Source: SVKR01 sp963605115 (lineage in GTDB: Bacteria; Bacillota; Clostridia; Oscillospirales; Oscillospiraceae). Taken from it: a stretch of DNA of 64,000 nucleotides. A model generated the notes under the pieces. It did not search any database. It was not told where the DNA came from and saw nothing but the letters and a program-made list of their open reading frames with translations. The position numbers and the translations under genes are program-made. The stretch is taken from NCBI GenBank assembly GCA_963605115.1, contig CAVCTM010000001.1, positions 1-64,000 on the forward strand, in the 5' to 3' direction. Of the stretch, positions 51,045 to 58,559 are shown piece by piece (the stretch's first letter is position 1; each line of letters opens with the position of its first letter).

Positions 51045-51073
51045 ATTATAACACGATGCGTCAAGAATTACAA
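51045..51073 (-). promoter_or_regulatory. Promoter of the FTR-thioredoxin operon
   Basis: Minus strand: TTGTAA (51068-51073), 17 bases, TATAAT (51045-51050), about 40 bases before the FTR start. Confidence 0.6.
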
Positions 51074-51106
51074 CAAAACTTGTGCGCGGGGCGCAGACAT
51101 TCGCGG

Positions 51107-51135
51107 TTGACTTTCCGGGGAGTGTATGGTAGAAT
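51107..51135 (+). promoter_or_regulatory. Promoter of the guaB leader
   Basis: TTGACT (51107-51112), 17-base spacer, TAGAAT (51130-51135). Start of transcription is expected near 51142, giving a leader of nearly 200 bases before guaB. Confidence 0.75.
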
Positions 51136-51185
51136 AAACCGCAAGCATTTCAGACGCAGTTCTTGCTGAAAGGAGGCGGAGCGCT

Positions 51186-51248
51186 ATGAATAAGTTTGCA
51201 CGCATTGCGCCCGTTTCCGGCGCGTTTTTCCCGGCTGTCCAAGCGTGA
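51186..51248 (+). CDS. Small ORF (20 codons) in the guaB leader, candidate leader peptide
   Basis: ATG 51186 has one of the best ribosome sites in the window (AAAGGAGGCGGAGCG). It encodes 20 residues beginning MNKFARIAP and containing VSGAFFPAV, and stops at TGA 51246. Its 3' half covers a short GCGCC/GGCGC hairpin followed by TTTTT, and the 5' arm of a larger terminator stem (51230-51236). That layout is the one used for ribosome-controlled attenuation. I do not recognise the peptide. It could also be a genuine small protein. Confidence 0.6.
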   Translation: MNKFARIAPVSGAFFPAVQA

Positions 51249-51278
51249 TTTTGTCGCGCCGAGAGCCGGGCTTTTGTT
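51230..51278 (+). terminator. Candidate attenuator hairpin in the guaB leader
   Basis: CCCGGCT (51230-51236) pairs with AGCCGGG (51264-51270) around a 27-base loop that can itself form a short GCG/CGC stem; CTTTTGTT follows. The 5' arm lies inside the small ORF, so a ribosome at its stop codon would cover it and prevent formation. Confidence 0.55.
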
Positions 51279-51338
51279 ATATATACCACTTGTTTTCAAA
51301 TTTTTTACATAATAAGAGAAAGAGGAGGATCACGCCCC

Positions 51339-52844
51339 ATGGCAACCATCATCAACGAACCGTCCCATACTTTTAACGAATATCTGCTCATCCCCGGATA
51401 TTCCTCCAGCGCCTGTATTCCGAGCGACATCTCGCTGAAGACCCCGCTCACGAAGTTCAAGAAGGGCGAGACCCCGGCGATCACGATGAACATCCCGATG
51501 GTCTCCGCCATCATGCAGTCCGTGTCCGACGACCGGCTCGCCGTCGCGCTCGCGGTCGAGGGCGGCGTTTCCTTCATTTACGGCTCCCAGACCATCGAGA
51601 ATCAGGCGGCGATGGTCGCGCGCGCCAAGAACTATAAGGCTGGCTTTGTTCCGAGCGACTCCAACCTCAGCCCGAAGGCGACGCTTGCGGACGTTCTCGC
51701 GCTCAAGGAGCGCACGGGTCACTCCACCGTCGCCGTCACGGAGGACGGCAGCGCCGAGGGCAGACTCGTCGGCATCATCACGAGCCGCGATTACCGCGTC
51801 AGCCGTATGGACCCCAAGACCCCGGTCACGGAGTTTATGACCCCCTATGAAAAGCTCATCTGGGCGCCGGAGGGAACGAGCCTGAAGGAAGCCAACGACA
51901 TCATCTGGGAGCATAAGCTCAACGCCCTGCCCATCGTCGACGGCGACGGCAAGCTCTGCTACTTCGTCTTCCGCAAGGACTATGAAAACCACAAGCAGAA
52001 CCCGGACGAGCTGCTCGACGCGCACAAGCGCTATGTTGTCGGCGCGGGCATCAACACCCGTGACTACGCCGAGCGCGTTCCCGCTCTGCTCGAAGCGGGC
52101 GCGGACGTGCTCTGCATCGACTCCTCCGAGGGCTTCACCGACTGGCAGAAATTCACCCTTGCGTGGATCCGCGCCCACTACGGCGACAGCGTTAAGGTCG
52201 GCGCGGGCAACGTTGTGGACGCCAAGGGCTTCCGCTTCCTCGCCGAGTGCGGCGCGGACTTTGTGAAGGTCGGCATCGGCGGCGGCTCCATCTGCATCAC
52301 GCGCGAGACCAAGGGTATCGGCCGCGGACAGGCGACCGCCCTCATCGACGTCTGCGCCGAGCGCGACCGCTATTATCAGGAGACCGGTATTTATATCCCC
52401 GTCTGCTCCGACGGCGGCATCGTCTATGACCACCACATCACGCTCGCCCTCGCCATGGGCGCGGACTTCGTGATGCTCGGCCGCTACTTTGCCCGCTTCG
52501 ACGAGAGCCCGACGAACAAGATCAACATCGGCGGCACCTACTACAAGGAGTACTGGGGCGAGGGCTCCGCCCGCGCGAAGAACTGGCAGCGCTACGACCT
52601 CGGCGGCGAGACAAAGCTCAGCTTTGAAGAGGGCGTGGACTCTTACGTGCCTTACGCCGGCTCCCTGAAGGATAACGTCGCGATGTCGCTTTACAAGGTG
52701 CGCTCCACCATGTGCAACTGCGGCGCTATGAGCATCCCGGAGCTTCAGGAGAAGGCGGTGCTGACGCTCGTCTCCGCCACCAGCATCGTCGAGGGCGGCG
52801 CGCACGACGTCATTCAGAAGGACAAGAGCATGTCCATAAAGTAA
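51339..52844 (+). CDS. guaB: IMP dehydrogenase
   Basis: 501 residues with AGAGGAGG upstream. TIM-barrel halves flank a CBS-domain pair (about residues 105-230). Catalytic Cys319 lies in GGGSICITRE, with the flap-containing region near 400-430 and the NAD/IMP contacts MNIPMVSAIMQSVSD, CIDSSEG and GIGGGSIC. It oxidises IMP to XMP, the committed step to GMP. It has its own promoter and a 200-base leader with a small ORF and terminator. GGGS replaces the commoner GPGS at the active-site loop, as in a known subgroup. Confidence 0.95.
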   Translation: MATIINEPSHTFNEYLLIPGYSSSACIPSDISLKTPLTKFKKGETPAITMNIPMVSAIMQSVSDDRLAVALAVEGGVSFIYGSQTIENQAAMVARAKNYKAGFVPSDSNLSPKATLADVLALKERTGHSTVAVTEDGSAEGRLVGIITSRDYRVSRMDPKTPVTEFMTPYEKLIWAPEGTSLKEANDIIWEHKLNALPIVDGDGKLCYFVFRKDYENHKQNPDELLDAHKRYVVGAGINTRDYAERVPALLEAGADVLCIDSSEGFTDWQKFTLAWIRAHYGDSVKVGAGNVVDAKGFRFLAECGADFVKVGIGGGSICITRETKGIGRGQATALIDVCAERDRYYQETGIYIPVCSDGGIVYDHHITLALAMGADFVMLGRYFARFDESPTNKINIGGTYYKEYWGEGSARAKNWQRYDLGGETKLSFEEGVDSYVPYAGSLKDNVAMSLYKVRSTMCNCGAMSIPELQEKAVLTLVSATSIVEGGAHDVIQKDKSMSIK

Positions 52845-52888
52845 AATTTTCCCCGGTTCTCCGGCGGGAATTTTGCCGAAATTGCGCC

Positions 52889-52917
52889 TTGACGCAAAGC
52901 CCGCGGGATGCTAAACT
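52889..52917 (+). promoter_or_regulatory. Promoter of the purine operon
   Basis: TTGACG (52889-52894), 17-base spacer, TAAACT (52912-52917), ending about 20 bases before the ZTP aptamer. Confidence 0.75.
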
Positions 52918-52934
52918 GAGGTCATAAAAATTAA

Positions 52935-53022
52935 GTTGTTCCCCGTGACTGACGGAATGATGTGGAGCACCACAGAGGAGCGGGGAGCAAGCGAACGCAA
53001 AAAATGCCGACCGTCTGGGCGC
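52935..53022 (+). ncRNA. ZTP (pfl) riboswitch aptamer
   Basis: P1 is TCCCCG (52940-52945) with CGGGGA (52981-52986). The GTGACTG joining segment follows P1. P2 is TGTGG (52961-52965) with CCACA (52970-52974). The conserved GGAGCGGGGA closes the first domain. The second domain ends in GCCGACCGTCTGGGC, whose CCGTC (53011-53015) can pair with GACGG (52951-52955) as the family pseudoknot. ZTP/ZMP accumulates when formyl-folate is short and turns purine genes on. Confidence 0.93.
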
Positions 53023-53069
53023 ACTCTAACTCAAAATCCTTGGGTTTCAGTGCGCCCATTTTCGTTTTT
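53016..53069 (+). terminator. Riboswitch-controlled terminator before purE
   Basis: A perfect 10-bp stem (TGGGCGCACT 53016-53025 / AGTGCGCCCA 53049-53058) followed by TTTTCGTTTTT. Its 5' arm shares TGGGC with the 3' end of the ZTP aptamer, so ligand binding and termination exclude each other: ligand present means read-through. Confidence 0.9.
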
Positions 53070-53084
53070 ATAAGGAGAATTTCT

Positions 53085-53570
53085 ATGAAAAAGATCGGGA
53101 TCGTGATGGGCAGCGCGAGCGATATGCCCGTGGTGAAAAAAGCCGCGGACGTGCTCGAAAAATTCGGCGTGCCCTACGAAATGCACATTTATTCCGCCCA
53201 CCGGACGCCGGGGGAGGCGCGAAGCTTTGCCGACTCTGCCCGCGAGCGCGGCTTCGGCGCGATCATCGCCGCAGCCGGGATGGCAGCCCACCTCGCCGGC
53301 GCGCTCGCCGCGGTGACGACGCTGCCGGTCATCGGCATTCCCGTCGCCTCCGCCCTCGGCGGCATGGACGCCCTGCTCGCCACCGTGCAGATGCCCTCCG
53401 GCATCCCGGTCGCGACCGTGGCGATCGACGGGGCGAAAAACGCCGCATATCTCGCTGTGCAGATCCTCGCCGTGACGGAGCCGGCGCTCGCCGAAGCGCT
53501 CGCCGCCGACCGCGCGGCGACCGCCGCAGACATTCTTGCCGCAGACGCGGCACTGGAGGCGGGAAAATGA
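53085..53570 (+). CDS. purE: N5-carboxyaminoimidazole ribonucleotide mutase, class I PurE
   Basis: 161 residues from ATG 53085 with AAGGAG upstream. Motifs: IVMGSASDMPVVKKAADVLEKFGVPYE (in part), the active-site SAHRTPGEARSFADSA and AAGMAAHLAGALAAVTTLPVIGIPV. It moves CO2 on the aminoimidazole ring to give CAIR. No purK is next to it, though N5-CAIR-type enzymes need one; purK may lie elsewhere, or high CO2 may suffice. First gene behind the ZTP switch; overlaps the GNAT gene by 4 bases. Confidence 0.96.
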   Translation: MKKIGIVMGSASDMPVVKKAADVLEKFGVPYEMHIYSAHRTPGEARSFADSARERGFGAIIAAAGMAAHLAGALAAVTTLPVIGIPVASALGGMDALLATVQMPSGIPVATVAIDGAKNAAYLAVQILAVTEPALAEALAADRAATAADILAADAALEAGK

Positions 53571-54085
53571 TCGGGATGGAAGGAAAAACGCTCCGCTCCG
53601 AGCGTCTGACTTACCGGCTTCTGACCGAGAGCGATAAGCCGGCGCTCCGCGCCATCTTGTCCGACCGCGCCGTGACGGAGCCGGCGGGCTTTCTCCCGGC
53701 GGAAACGGACGAGGCGTTCGGCAAATTCTTTGCCCACCTCACGCAGTATAACACCGCGCTCGGCATTTATCTGGGCGATACGCTCGTCGGCTATATCCAC
53801 GTCAACCGCTACCGCGGCGGCGGGGAATATGCCGAAAAAAGCTGCGTGGACACGGGCTTTGTCGTCGGCAAAGCGTATCAGAACCGCGGCTACGCCACGG
53901 AGACGCTGCGGACGCTGACGGCTTATCTGAAGCAGCGCTTCGACTTCTGCTTTGCCGACTGCTTTGTCACGAACGAGCCCTCCCGCCGCGTGATCGAGCG
54001 CTGCGGCTATCGCTATGTGGAGGACTACACCATGCTTTTCCGCGCCCTCGGCAGGGAGGAGACCTGCCGCAGCTACGTTTACTGA
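53567..54085 (+). CDS. GNAT-family N-acetyltransferase within the purine operon
   Basis: 172 residues, start overlapping the purE stop (ATGA). GNAT fold of the RimJ/RimL-like type: SERLTYRLLTESDKPALRAIL, acetyl-CoA loop VGKAYQNRGYATETLRTL, and NEPSRRVIERCGYRYVED. Substrate unknown; relatives acetylate protein N-termini, antibiotics or small amines. Tight coupling between purE and purC is unusual and places it under the ZTP riboswitch. Confidence 0.9.
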   Translation: MIGMEGKTLRSERLTYRLLTESDKPALRAILSDRAVTEPAGFLPAETDEAFGKFFAHLTQYNTALGIYLGDTLVGYIHVNRYRGGGEYAEKSCVDTGFVVGKAYQNRGYATETLRTLTAYLKQRFDFCFADCFVTNEPSRRVIERCGYRYVEDYTMLFRALGREETCRSYVY

Positions 54086-54144
54086 AAACGCCGACAGGCT
54101 TTTCCATAAGAAAACTCAAAATCTCACAAAACGGAGGAACGATC

Positions 54145-54825
54145 ATGGAGCTGGTTTACACCGGAAAGACGAAGAACGTTTACGCGCTGGAAAACGGGAA
54201 CTATCTGCTGAAGTTCAAGGACGACTGCACGGGCAAGGACGGCGTGTTCGACCCCGGCGAGAATGCCGTCGGGCTGACCATCGACGGCGTCGGCGACGTC
54301 AATCTGCGCATGTCCGTCTATTTCTTCGAGAAGATCAATGCCGCGGGCATCCGCACCCACTATGTCGGCGCAGACCTCGGCGAGACGACCATGGAGGTCC
54401 TCCCGGCGAAGGTCTTCGGCAAAGGGCTTGAGGTCATCTGCCGCCGCCGCGCGGTCGGCAGCTTCCTGCGCCGCTACAGCGAGTATGTCGAGGAGGGCGC
54501 GGCGCTGCCCTACTATGTGGAGACCACCTTCAAAAACGACGCGAAGGGCGACCCCCTCGTGACGCGCGACGGGCTCATCGTCCTCGGCGTGATGACCGGC
54601 GAGCAGTATGACGCCATCCGTGAGATGACCCGGCGCATCACGAAGATCGTCGCTGACGACCTCGCGGAGAAGGGGCTGGAGCTTTACGACATCAAGTTTG
54701 AGTACGGCTACGACGCCGACGGCGGCGTGATGCTCATCGACGAGATCGCCTCCGGGAATATGCGCGTTTATAAGGACGGCAAGTATATCGACCCGATGAC
54801 GCTCTCCGAGCTGTTCTTTGCGTAA
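54145..54825 (+). CDS. purC: SAICAR synthetase
   Basis: 226 residues, GGAGG upstream. Motifs: LVYTGKTKNVYALENG, ICRRRAVGSFLRRYSEYVEEG (in part), VLGVMTGEQYDAI and LIDEIASGNMRVYKDGK. It condenses CAIR and aspartate with ATP. The N-terminal loop and overall size are normal for the short bacterial form. It overlaps purF by one base (TAATG). Confidence 0.96.
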   Translation: MELVYTGKTKNVYALENGNYLLKFKDDCTGKDGVFDPGENAVGLTIDGVGDVNLRMSVYFFEKINAAGIRTHYVGADLGETTMEVLPAKVFGKGLEVICRRRAVGSFLRRYSEYVEEGAALPYYVETTFKNDAKGDPLVTRDGLIVLGVMTGEQYDAIREMTRRITKIVADDLAEKGLELYDIKFEYGYDADGGVMLIDEIASGNMRVYKDGKYIDPMTLSELFFA

Positions 54826-56252
54826 TGGGCGGCTTTTTCGGCGCGGTCTCGAACCGCGATGTCGTGCTGGATGTCTTTTTCGGTACGGATTACCACAGTC
54901 ACCTCGGCACGCGCAACGCCGGGCTTGCGTTCTGGGACGGCGAGCGCGGCTGCCAGCGCCAGATCCATTCCATCGCGAATACGCCCTTCCGCACCCGCTT
55001 TGAGGACGATCTTCCGGAGTTCCATGGGCGCTGCGGCATCGGCTGCATCAGCGACAGCGACCCCCAGCCGCTGCTCGTGCGCTCCCATCTCGGGCTTTAT
55101 GCCATCACCACCGTCGGGATGATCGGCAACGCCGAGGAGCTGGTGCAGACCTATTTCTCCGACCACGGTCACCAGTTTATGGCAATGAGCTCCGGCGCGG
55201 TGAACGCCACGGAGCTTGTCGCGGCGCTCATCAATGAAAAGGAGACGCTCGCCGAGGGCATCGTCCATGCCCAGAGCCTCATCGACGGCGCGATGAGCAT
55301 CCTGCTCATGACGGGCAAGGGCGAGATCATCGCTGCGCGCGACCGCTGCGGACGCCTGCCCGTGCTGCTCGGACAGAGCGAGGAGGGCTGCTGCGTCTCC
55401 TTCGAGTCCTTCGCTTACCAGAAGCTCGGCTACCATAACTTGGCTGAGCTCGGTCCCGGCAAGGTCGTGCGCATCACGCGCACGGGCTATGAGACGCTCG
55501 TTCCGGCAAAGCCGGAGAACCTGAAAATATGCGCCTTTCTCTGGACCTATTACGGCTACCCGAACTCCAACTACGAGGGCGTGAACGTGGAGCTGATGCG
55601 CTACCGCAACGGCGCGGTCATGGCGCGCAGCGAGCGGGAGGGCGGCACGATGCCGGAGGTGGACTATGTTGCCGGCGTGCCGGATTCCGGCATTCCCCAC
55701 GCCATCGGCTACGCGACGGAGAGCGGCAGACCCTTTGCCCGTCCCTTCGTGAAATACACCCCGACATGGCCGCGCTCATTCATGCCGAGCAGTCAGGCGG
55801 TGCGCGATCAGGTCGCCAAGATGAAGCAGATCCCGGTCCCGGAGCTCATCGAGGGCAAAAAGCTGCTTTTTGTGGACGACTCCATCGTCCGCGGCACCCA
55901 GCTGCGCGAGACGGTCGATTTTCTCTATGAATCCGGTGCGGAGGAGGTCCACATGCGCTCGGCGTGCCCGCCGATCATGCATGTCTGCAAGTATCTCAAT
56001 TTCTCCCGCGGCAACTCCGAGCAGGAGCTGCTGACCCGGCGGACCATCCGCCGTCTGGAGGGCGAGGCGGGGGACGCGCATGTGAAGGAGTACGCCGACG
56101 CTTCCACGGAGCGGGGGCAGTGCCTGCTCCACGCGATCTGCAAGGAAATGGGCTTCCAGTCCCTCGGCTATCAGACGCTGGAAGGGCTGCTGGAGGCGAT
56201 CGGACTCGATAAGGACAAGGTCTGCACCTATTGCTGGACCGGAGAGGAGTGA
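54825..56252 (+). CDS. purF: Amidophosphoribosyltransferase-like protein lacking the N-terminal Cys nucleophile
   Basis: 475 residues. It begins MGGFFGAVSNRDVVLDVFF, where canonical PurF has a cysteine (MCG.FG or after a propeptide) exposed as the glutaminase nucleophile; none of the first 50 residues is Cys. The usual LQHRGQEGAG is here SHLGTRNAGLAF. The C-terminal phosphoribosyltransferase half is intact: AGVPDSGIPHAIGYA, RSFMPSSQAVRDQV and PRPP loop LLFVDDSIVRGTQ (about 346-358). Position between purC and purM argues that it performs PurF's step, probably with free ammonia. Similar MGGFFG-type proteins occur in other anaerobes by my recollection. Confidence 0.85.
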   Translation: MGGFFGAVSNRDVVLDVFFGTDYHSHLGTRNAGLAFWDGERGCQRQIHSIANTPFRTRFEDDLPEFHGRCGIGCISDSDPQPLLVRSHLGLYAITTVGMIGNAEELVQTYFSDHGHQFMAMSSGAVNATELVAALINEKETLAEGIVHAQSLIDGAMSILLMTGKGEIIAARDRCGRLPVLLGQSEEGCCVSFESFAYQKLGYHNLAELGPGKVVRITRTGYETLVPAKPENLKICAFLWTYYGYPNSNYEGVNVELMRYRNGAVMARSEREGGTMPEVDYVAGVPDSGIPHAIGYATESGRPFARPFVKYTPTWPRSFMPSSQAVRDQVAKMKQIPVPELIEGKKLLFVDDSIVRGTQLRETVDFLYESGAEEVHMRSACPPIMHVCKYLNFSRGNSEQELLTRRTIRRLEGEAGDAHVKEYADASTERGQCLLHAICKEMGFQSLGYQTLEGLLEAIGLDKDKVCTYCWTGEE

Positions 56253-56261
56253 GAGAGACCT

Positions 56262-57299
56262 ATGGAAAATTCCCATTCTGAAGCCTACGCCGCCGCGGGC
56301 GTGGATATCGAAGCGGGCTATGCCGGTGTGCAGCTGATGAAGGCCGACGTTGCGCGCACGCGCATCCCCGGCGTTTTAAGCGAGCTCGGCGGCTTCGGCG
56401 GCGTCTTCGCGCCGGACCTTTCCGGCATGGACGAGCCGGTGCTCGTCTCCGGAACGGACGGCGTCGGCACCAAGCAGCGCATCGCGCAGCTTTTAGGCCG
56501 CCACAACACCGTCGGCATCGACTGCGTTGCCATGTGCGTCAACGACATCGTATGCTGCGGCGCGAGACCCCTTTTCTTCCTCGACTACATCGCCATCGGC
56601 AAAAATGTGCCGGAAAAGGTCGCCGCGCTGGTCTCCGGCGTGGCGGAGGGCTGCGTCCGCGCCGGCTGCGCGCTCATCGGCGGCGAGACCGCGGAGCACC
56701 CCGGCACCATGGCGGCGGACGACTATGACCTCGCGGGCTTTTCCGTCGGCATCGCCGACCGGAAAAAGCTCATTGACGGCTCCGCCGTCCGCCCCGGCGA
56801 CGTGATCCTGGCGCTGCCGAGCAGCGGGCTGCACTCCAACGGCTACTCCCTCGTGCGCCGCGTGTTCGACGTGGAGCGCGCCGACCTCGGCAGATATATC
56901 GATGCCCTCGGCGAGACGCTCGGCGACGCGCTGCTGACGCCGACGGAGATCTATGTGAAGCCCGTCCTCGCCGCCGTCGCCGCCGCGGAGGTCCGCGGCA
57001 TCAGCCACATCACGGGCGGCGGCTTTTACGAAAACATTCCCCGCGCTCTCCCGAAGGGGCTTTCCGCGCGCCTCTGCCGCGCGGCGATCCGGACGCCGCC
57101 GGTCTTCGCACTGCTCCAGCGGGAGGGGAACATCTCCGAACGCGATATGTTCAACACGTATAACATGGGTGTCGGCATGTGTATGACCGTCTCGCGCGAA
57201 ACGGCGGACGCCGCGCTCGAAGCCCTGCGCGGAAACGGCTGCGCGGCTTATATTCTCGGCGAGGTCGCCGAGGGCGGAGAGCGGGTGCAGCTATGCTGA
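56262..57299 (+). CDS. purM: AIR synthetase (FGAM cyclo-ligase)
   Basis: 345 residues, start 9 bases after purF. Motifs: SEAYAAAGVDIEAGY, VSGTDGVGTKQRIAQLLGRH (in part), DCVAMCVNDIVCCGARPLFFLDYIA, GGETAEHPGTM and GGGFYENIPRALP. It closes the imidazole ring using ATP. Belongs to the same ATPase superfamily as PurL. Overlaps purN by 7 bases. Confidence 0.97.
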   Translation: MENSHSEAYAAAGVDIEAGYAGVQLMKADVARTRIPGVLSELGGFGGVFAPDLSGMDEPVLVSGTDGVGTKQRIAQLLGRHNTVGIDCVAMCVNDIVCCGARPLFFLDYIAIGKNVPEKVAALVSGVAEGCVRAGCALIGGETAEHPGTMAADDYDLAGFSVGIADRKKLIDGSAVRPGDVILALPSSGLHSNGYSLVRRVFDVERADLGRYIDALGETLGDALLTPTEIYVKPVLAAVAAAEVRGISHITGGGFYENIPRALPKGLSARLCRAAIRTPPVFALLQREGNISERDMFNTYNMGVGMCMTVSRETADAALEALRGNGCAAYILGEVAEGGERVQLC

Positions 57300-57925
57300 G
57301 CGCGGCGCGCGCCCGCATTGCGGTGCTCGTCTCCGGCGGCGGGACGAATTTGCAGGCGCTTCTGGACGCCGAGCGCGCCGGTACGCTCCGGAGCGGGACC
57401 GTCGCCCTCGTCGTCTCCAACAACTCCGCGGCTTACGCGCTGACCCGCGCCGAGCGCGCCGGGGTGGAGCGCGCGGTGCTGACCCGTACTGGGTGCGGCT
57501 CGCAGGAGGGCTTTGAAGCGGCGCTGACCGCGCTGCTGGAGGAAAAGGAGATCGACCTCATCATCCTCGCCGGCTTCCTCTGCATTCTGAGCGCCGACTT
57601 CACGCGGCGCTATGACCGGCGCATCCTGAACGTTCACCCCTCGCTCATCCCGTCGTTTAGCGGCAAGGGCTTTTACGGGCTCCGCGTCCACGAGGCGGCA
57701 TTGGAGCGCGGCGTGAAGATCACGGGGGCGACGGTTCACTATGTCAACGAGATCCCCGACGGGGGACGCATCCTGCTCCAGAAGGCTGTAGCGGTCCGTC
57801 CGGACGATACGCCGGAGACGCTGCAAAGGCGCGTGATGGAGCAGGCGGAGTGGATCATTCTGCCGCAGGCGGCGGAGATGGTTTCCGCCAATATTCTGAA
57901 AAAGAAAGCGGGGAGAGCGCTATGA
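57293..57925 (+). CDS. purN: GAR formyltransferase (10-formyl-THF dependent)
   Basis: 210 residues from ATG 57293, overlapping purM. Motifs: IAVLVSGGGTNLQALLDA, FLCILSADF, catalytic Asn-His-Asp set in LNVHPSLIPSF and TVHYVNEIPDGG, and the Lys-Gly loop SGKGFYGLRVHEA. It needs formyl-folate, so the ZTP switch senses exactly the condition that limits it and the AICAR formyltransferase downstream. Confidence 0.97.
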   Translation: MLSAARARIAVLVSGGGTNLQALLDAERAGTLRSGTVALVVSNNSAAYALTRAERAGVERAVLTRTGCGSQEGFEAALTALLEEKEIDLIILAGFLCILSADFTRRYDRRILNVHPSLIPSFSGKGFYGLRVHEAALERGVKITGATVHYVNEIPDGGRILLQKAVAVRPDDTPETLQRRVMEQAEWIILPQAAEMVSANILKKKAGRAL

Positions 57926-58554
57926 GCGACCTTCTGGAGCTTCTGAGATCGAACCCCTATCCCGGCCGCGGCATCGTCGTCGGCGCGGGGCGCGTTTATT
58001 ACTTTATTATGGGGCGCAGCGAGAACAGCCGCAACCGCATCTTCGCCGAAACGCCGGACGGCATCCGCACGGAGGCGTTCGATCCGGTGAAGCTCGCCGA
58101 CCCCAGCCTCATCATCTACCACCCCGTGCGCCGCGTTCCCGGCGCGCTCATCGTCACGAACGGCGACCAGACGGACACCATCCGCGATACCGGCGATTTC
58201 CGCGCCGCGCTCGCGACGCGCTGCTTTGAGCCGGACGCGCCGAACTATACGCCGCGCATCTCCGCCGTCTGCTATGACTCCGGCGCGTTCGAGCTCTCCA
58301 TCTTAAAGCGCGTGCAGGGGCGGTGCCTGCGGGAATTTTTCGCCTACGCCGGCTGCGAGCCGGGAACCGGCTTTTTCCTCAGCACCTATCAGGGCGACGG
58401 CGACCCGCTGCCGAGCTTTTCCGGTGAACCGGTCGAGGTCACAATGCCGGAGCCGGAGGCGGTCTGGGCGGCGCTGAACGCGGAGAACAAGGTCGCGCTT
58501 TATGCCAACGTCGGCGGCAGGGTCCGCCTTTTCAACAAACATCTGGGGGACTGA
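57922..58554 (+). CDS. purO: IMP cyclohydrolase, archaeal-type PurO
   Basis: 210 residues, start overlapping the purN stop (ATGA). It matches the single-domain IMP cyclohydrolase family first known from archaea: NPYPGRGIVVG, YYFIMGRSENSRNRIF, IYHPVRR, VTNGDQTDTI and STYQGDGDPLPSF. The family closes FAICAR to IMP. It replaces the N-terminal cyclohydrolase domain of bacterial PurH and is followed by a stand-alone formyltransferase. Confidence 0.9.
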   Translation: MSDLLELLRSNPYPGRGIVVGAGRVYYFIMGRSENSRNRIFAETPDGIRTEAFDPVKLADPSLIIYHPVRRVPGALIVTNGDQTDTIRDTGDFRAALATRCFEPDAPNYTPRISAVCYDSGAFELSILKRVQGRCLREFFAYAGCEPGTGFFLSTYQGDGDPLPSFSGEPVEVTMPEPEAVWAALNAENKVALYANVGGRVRLFNKHLGD

Positions 58555-58559
58555 GACTT

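Noticed and set aside
51136..51338. Purine (guanine) or PRPP/ppGpp-type riboswitch in the guaB leader
   Set aside because: The conserved loop sequences of purine riboswitches and the ykkC-type cores were not found; the stretch is better explained by a small ORF and terminator-like hairpins.
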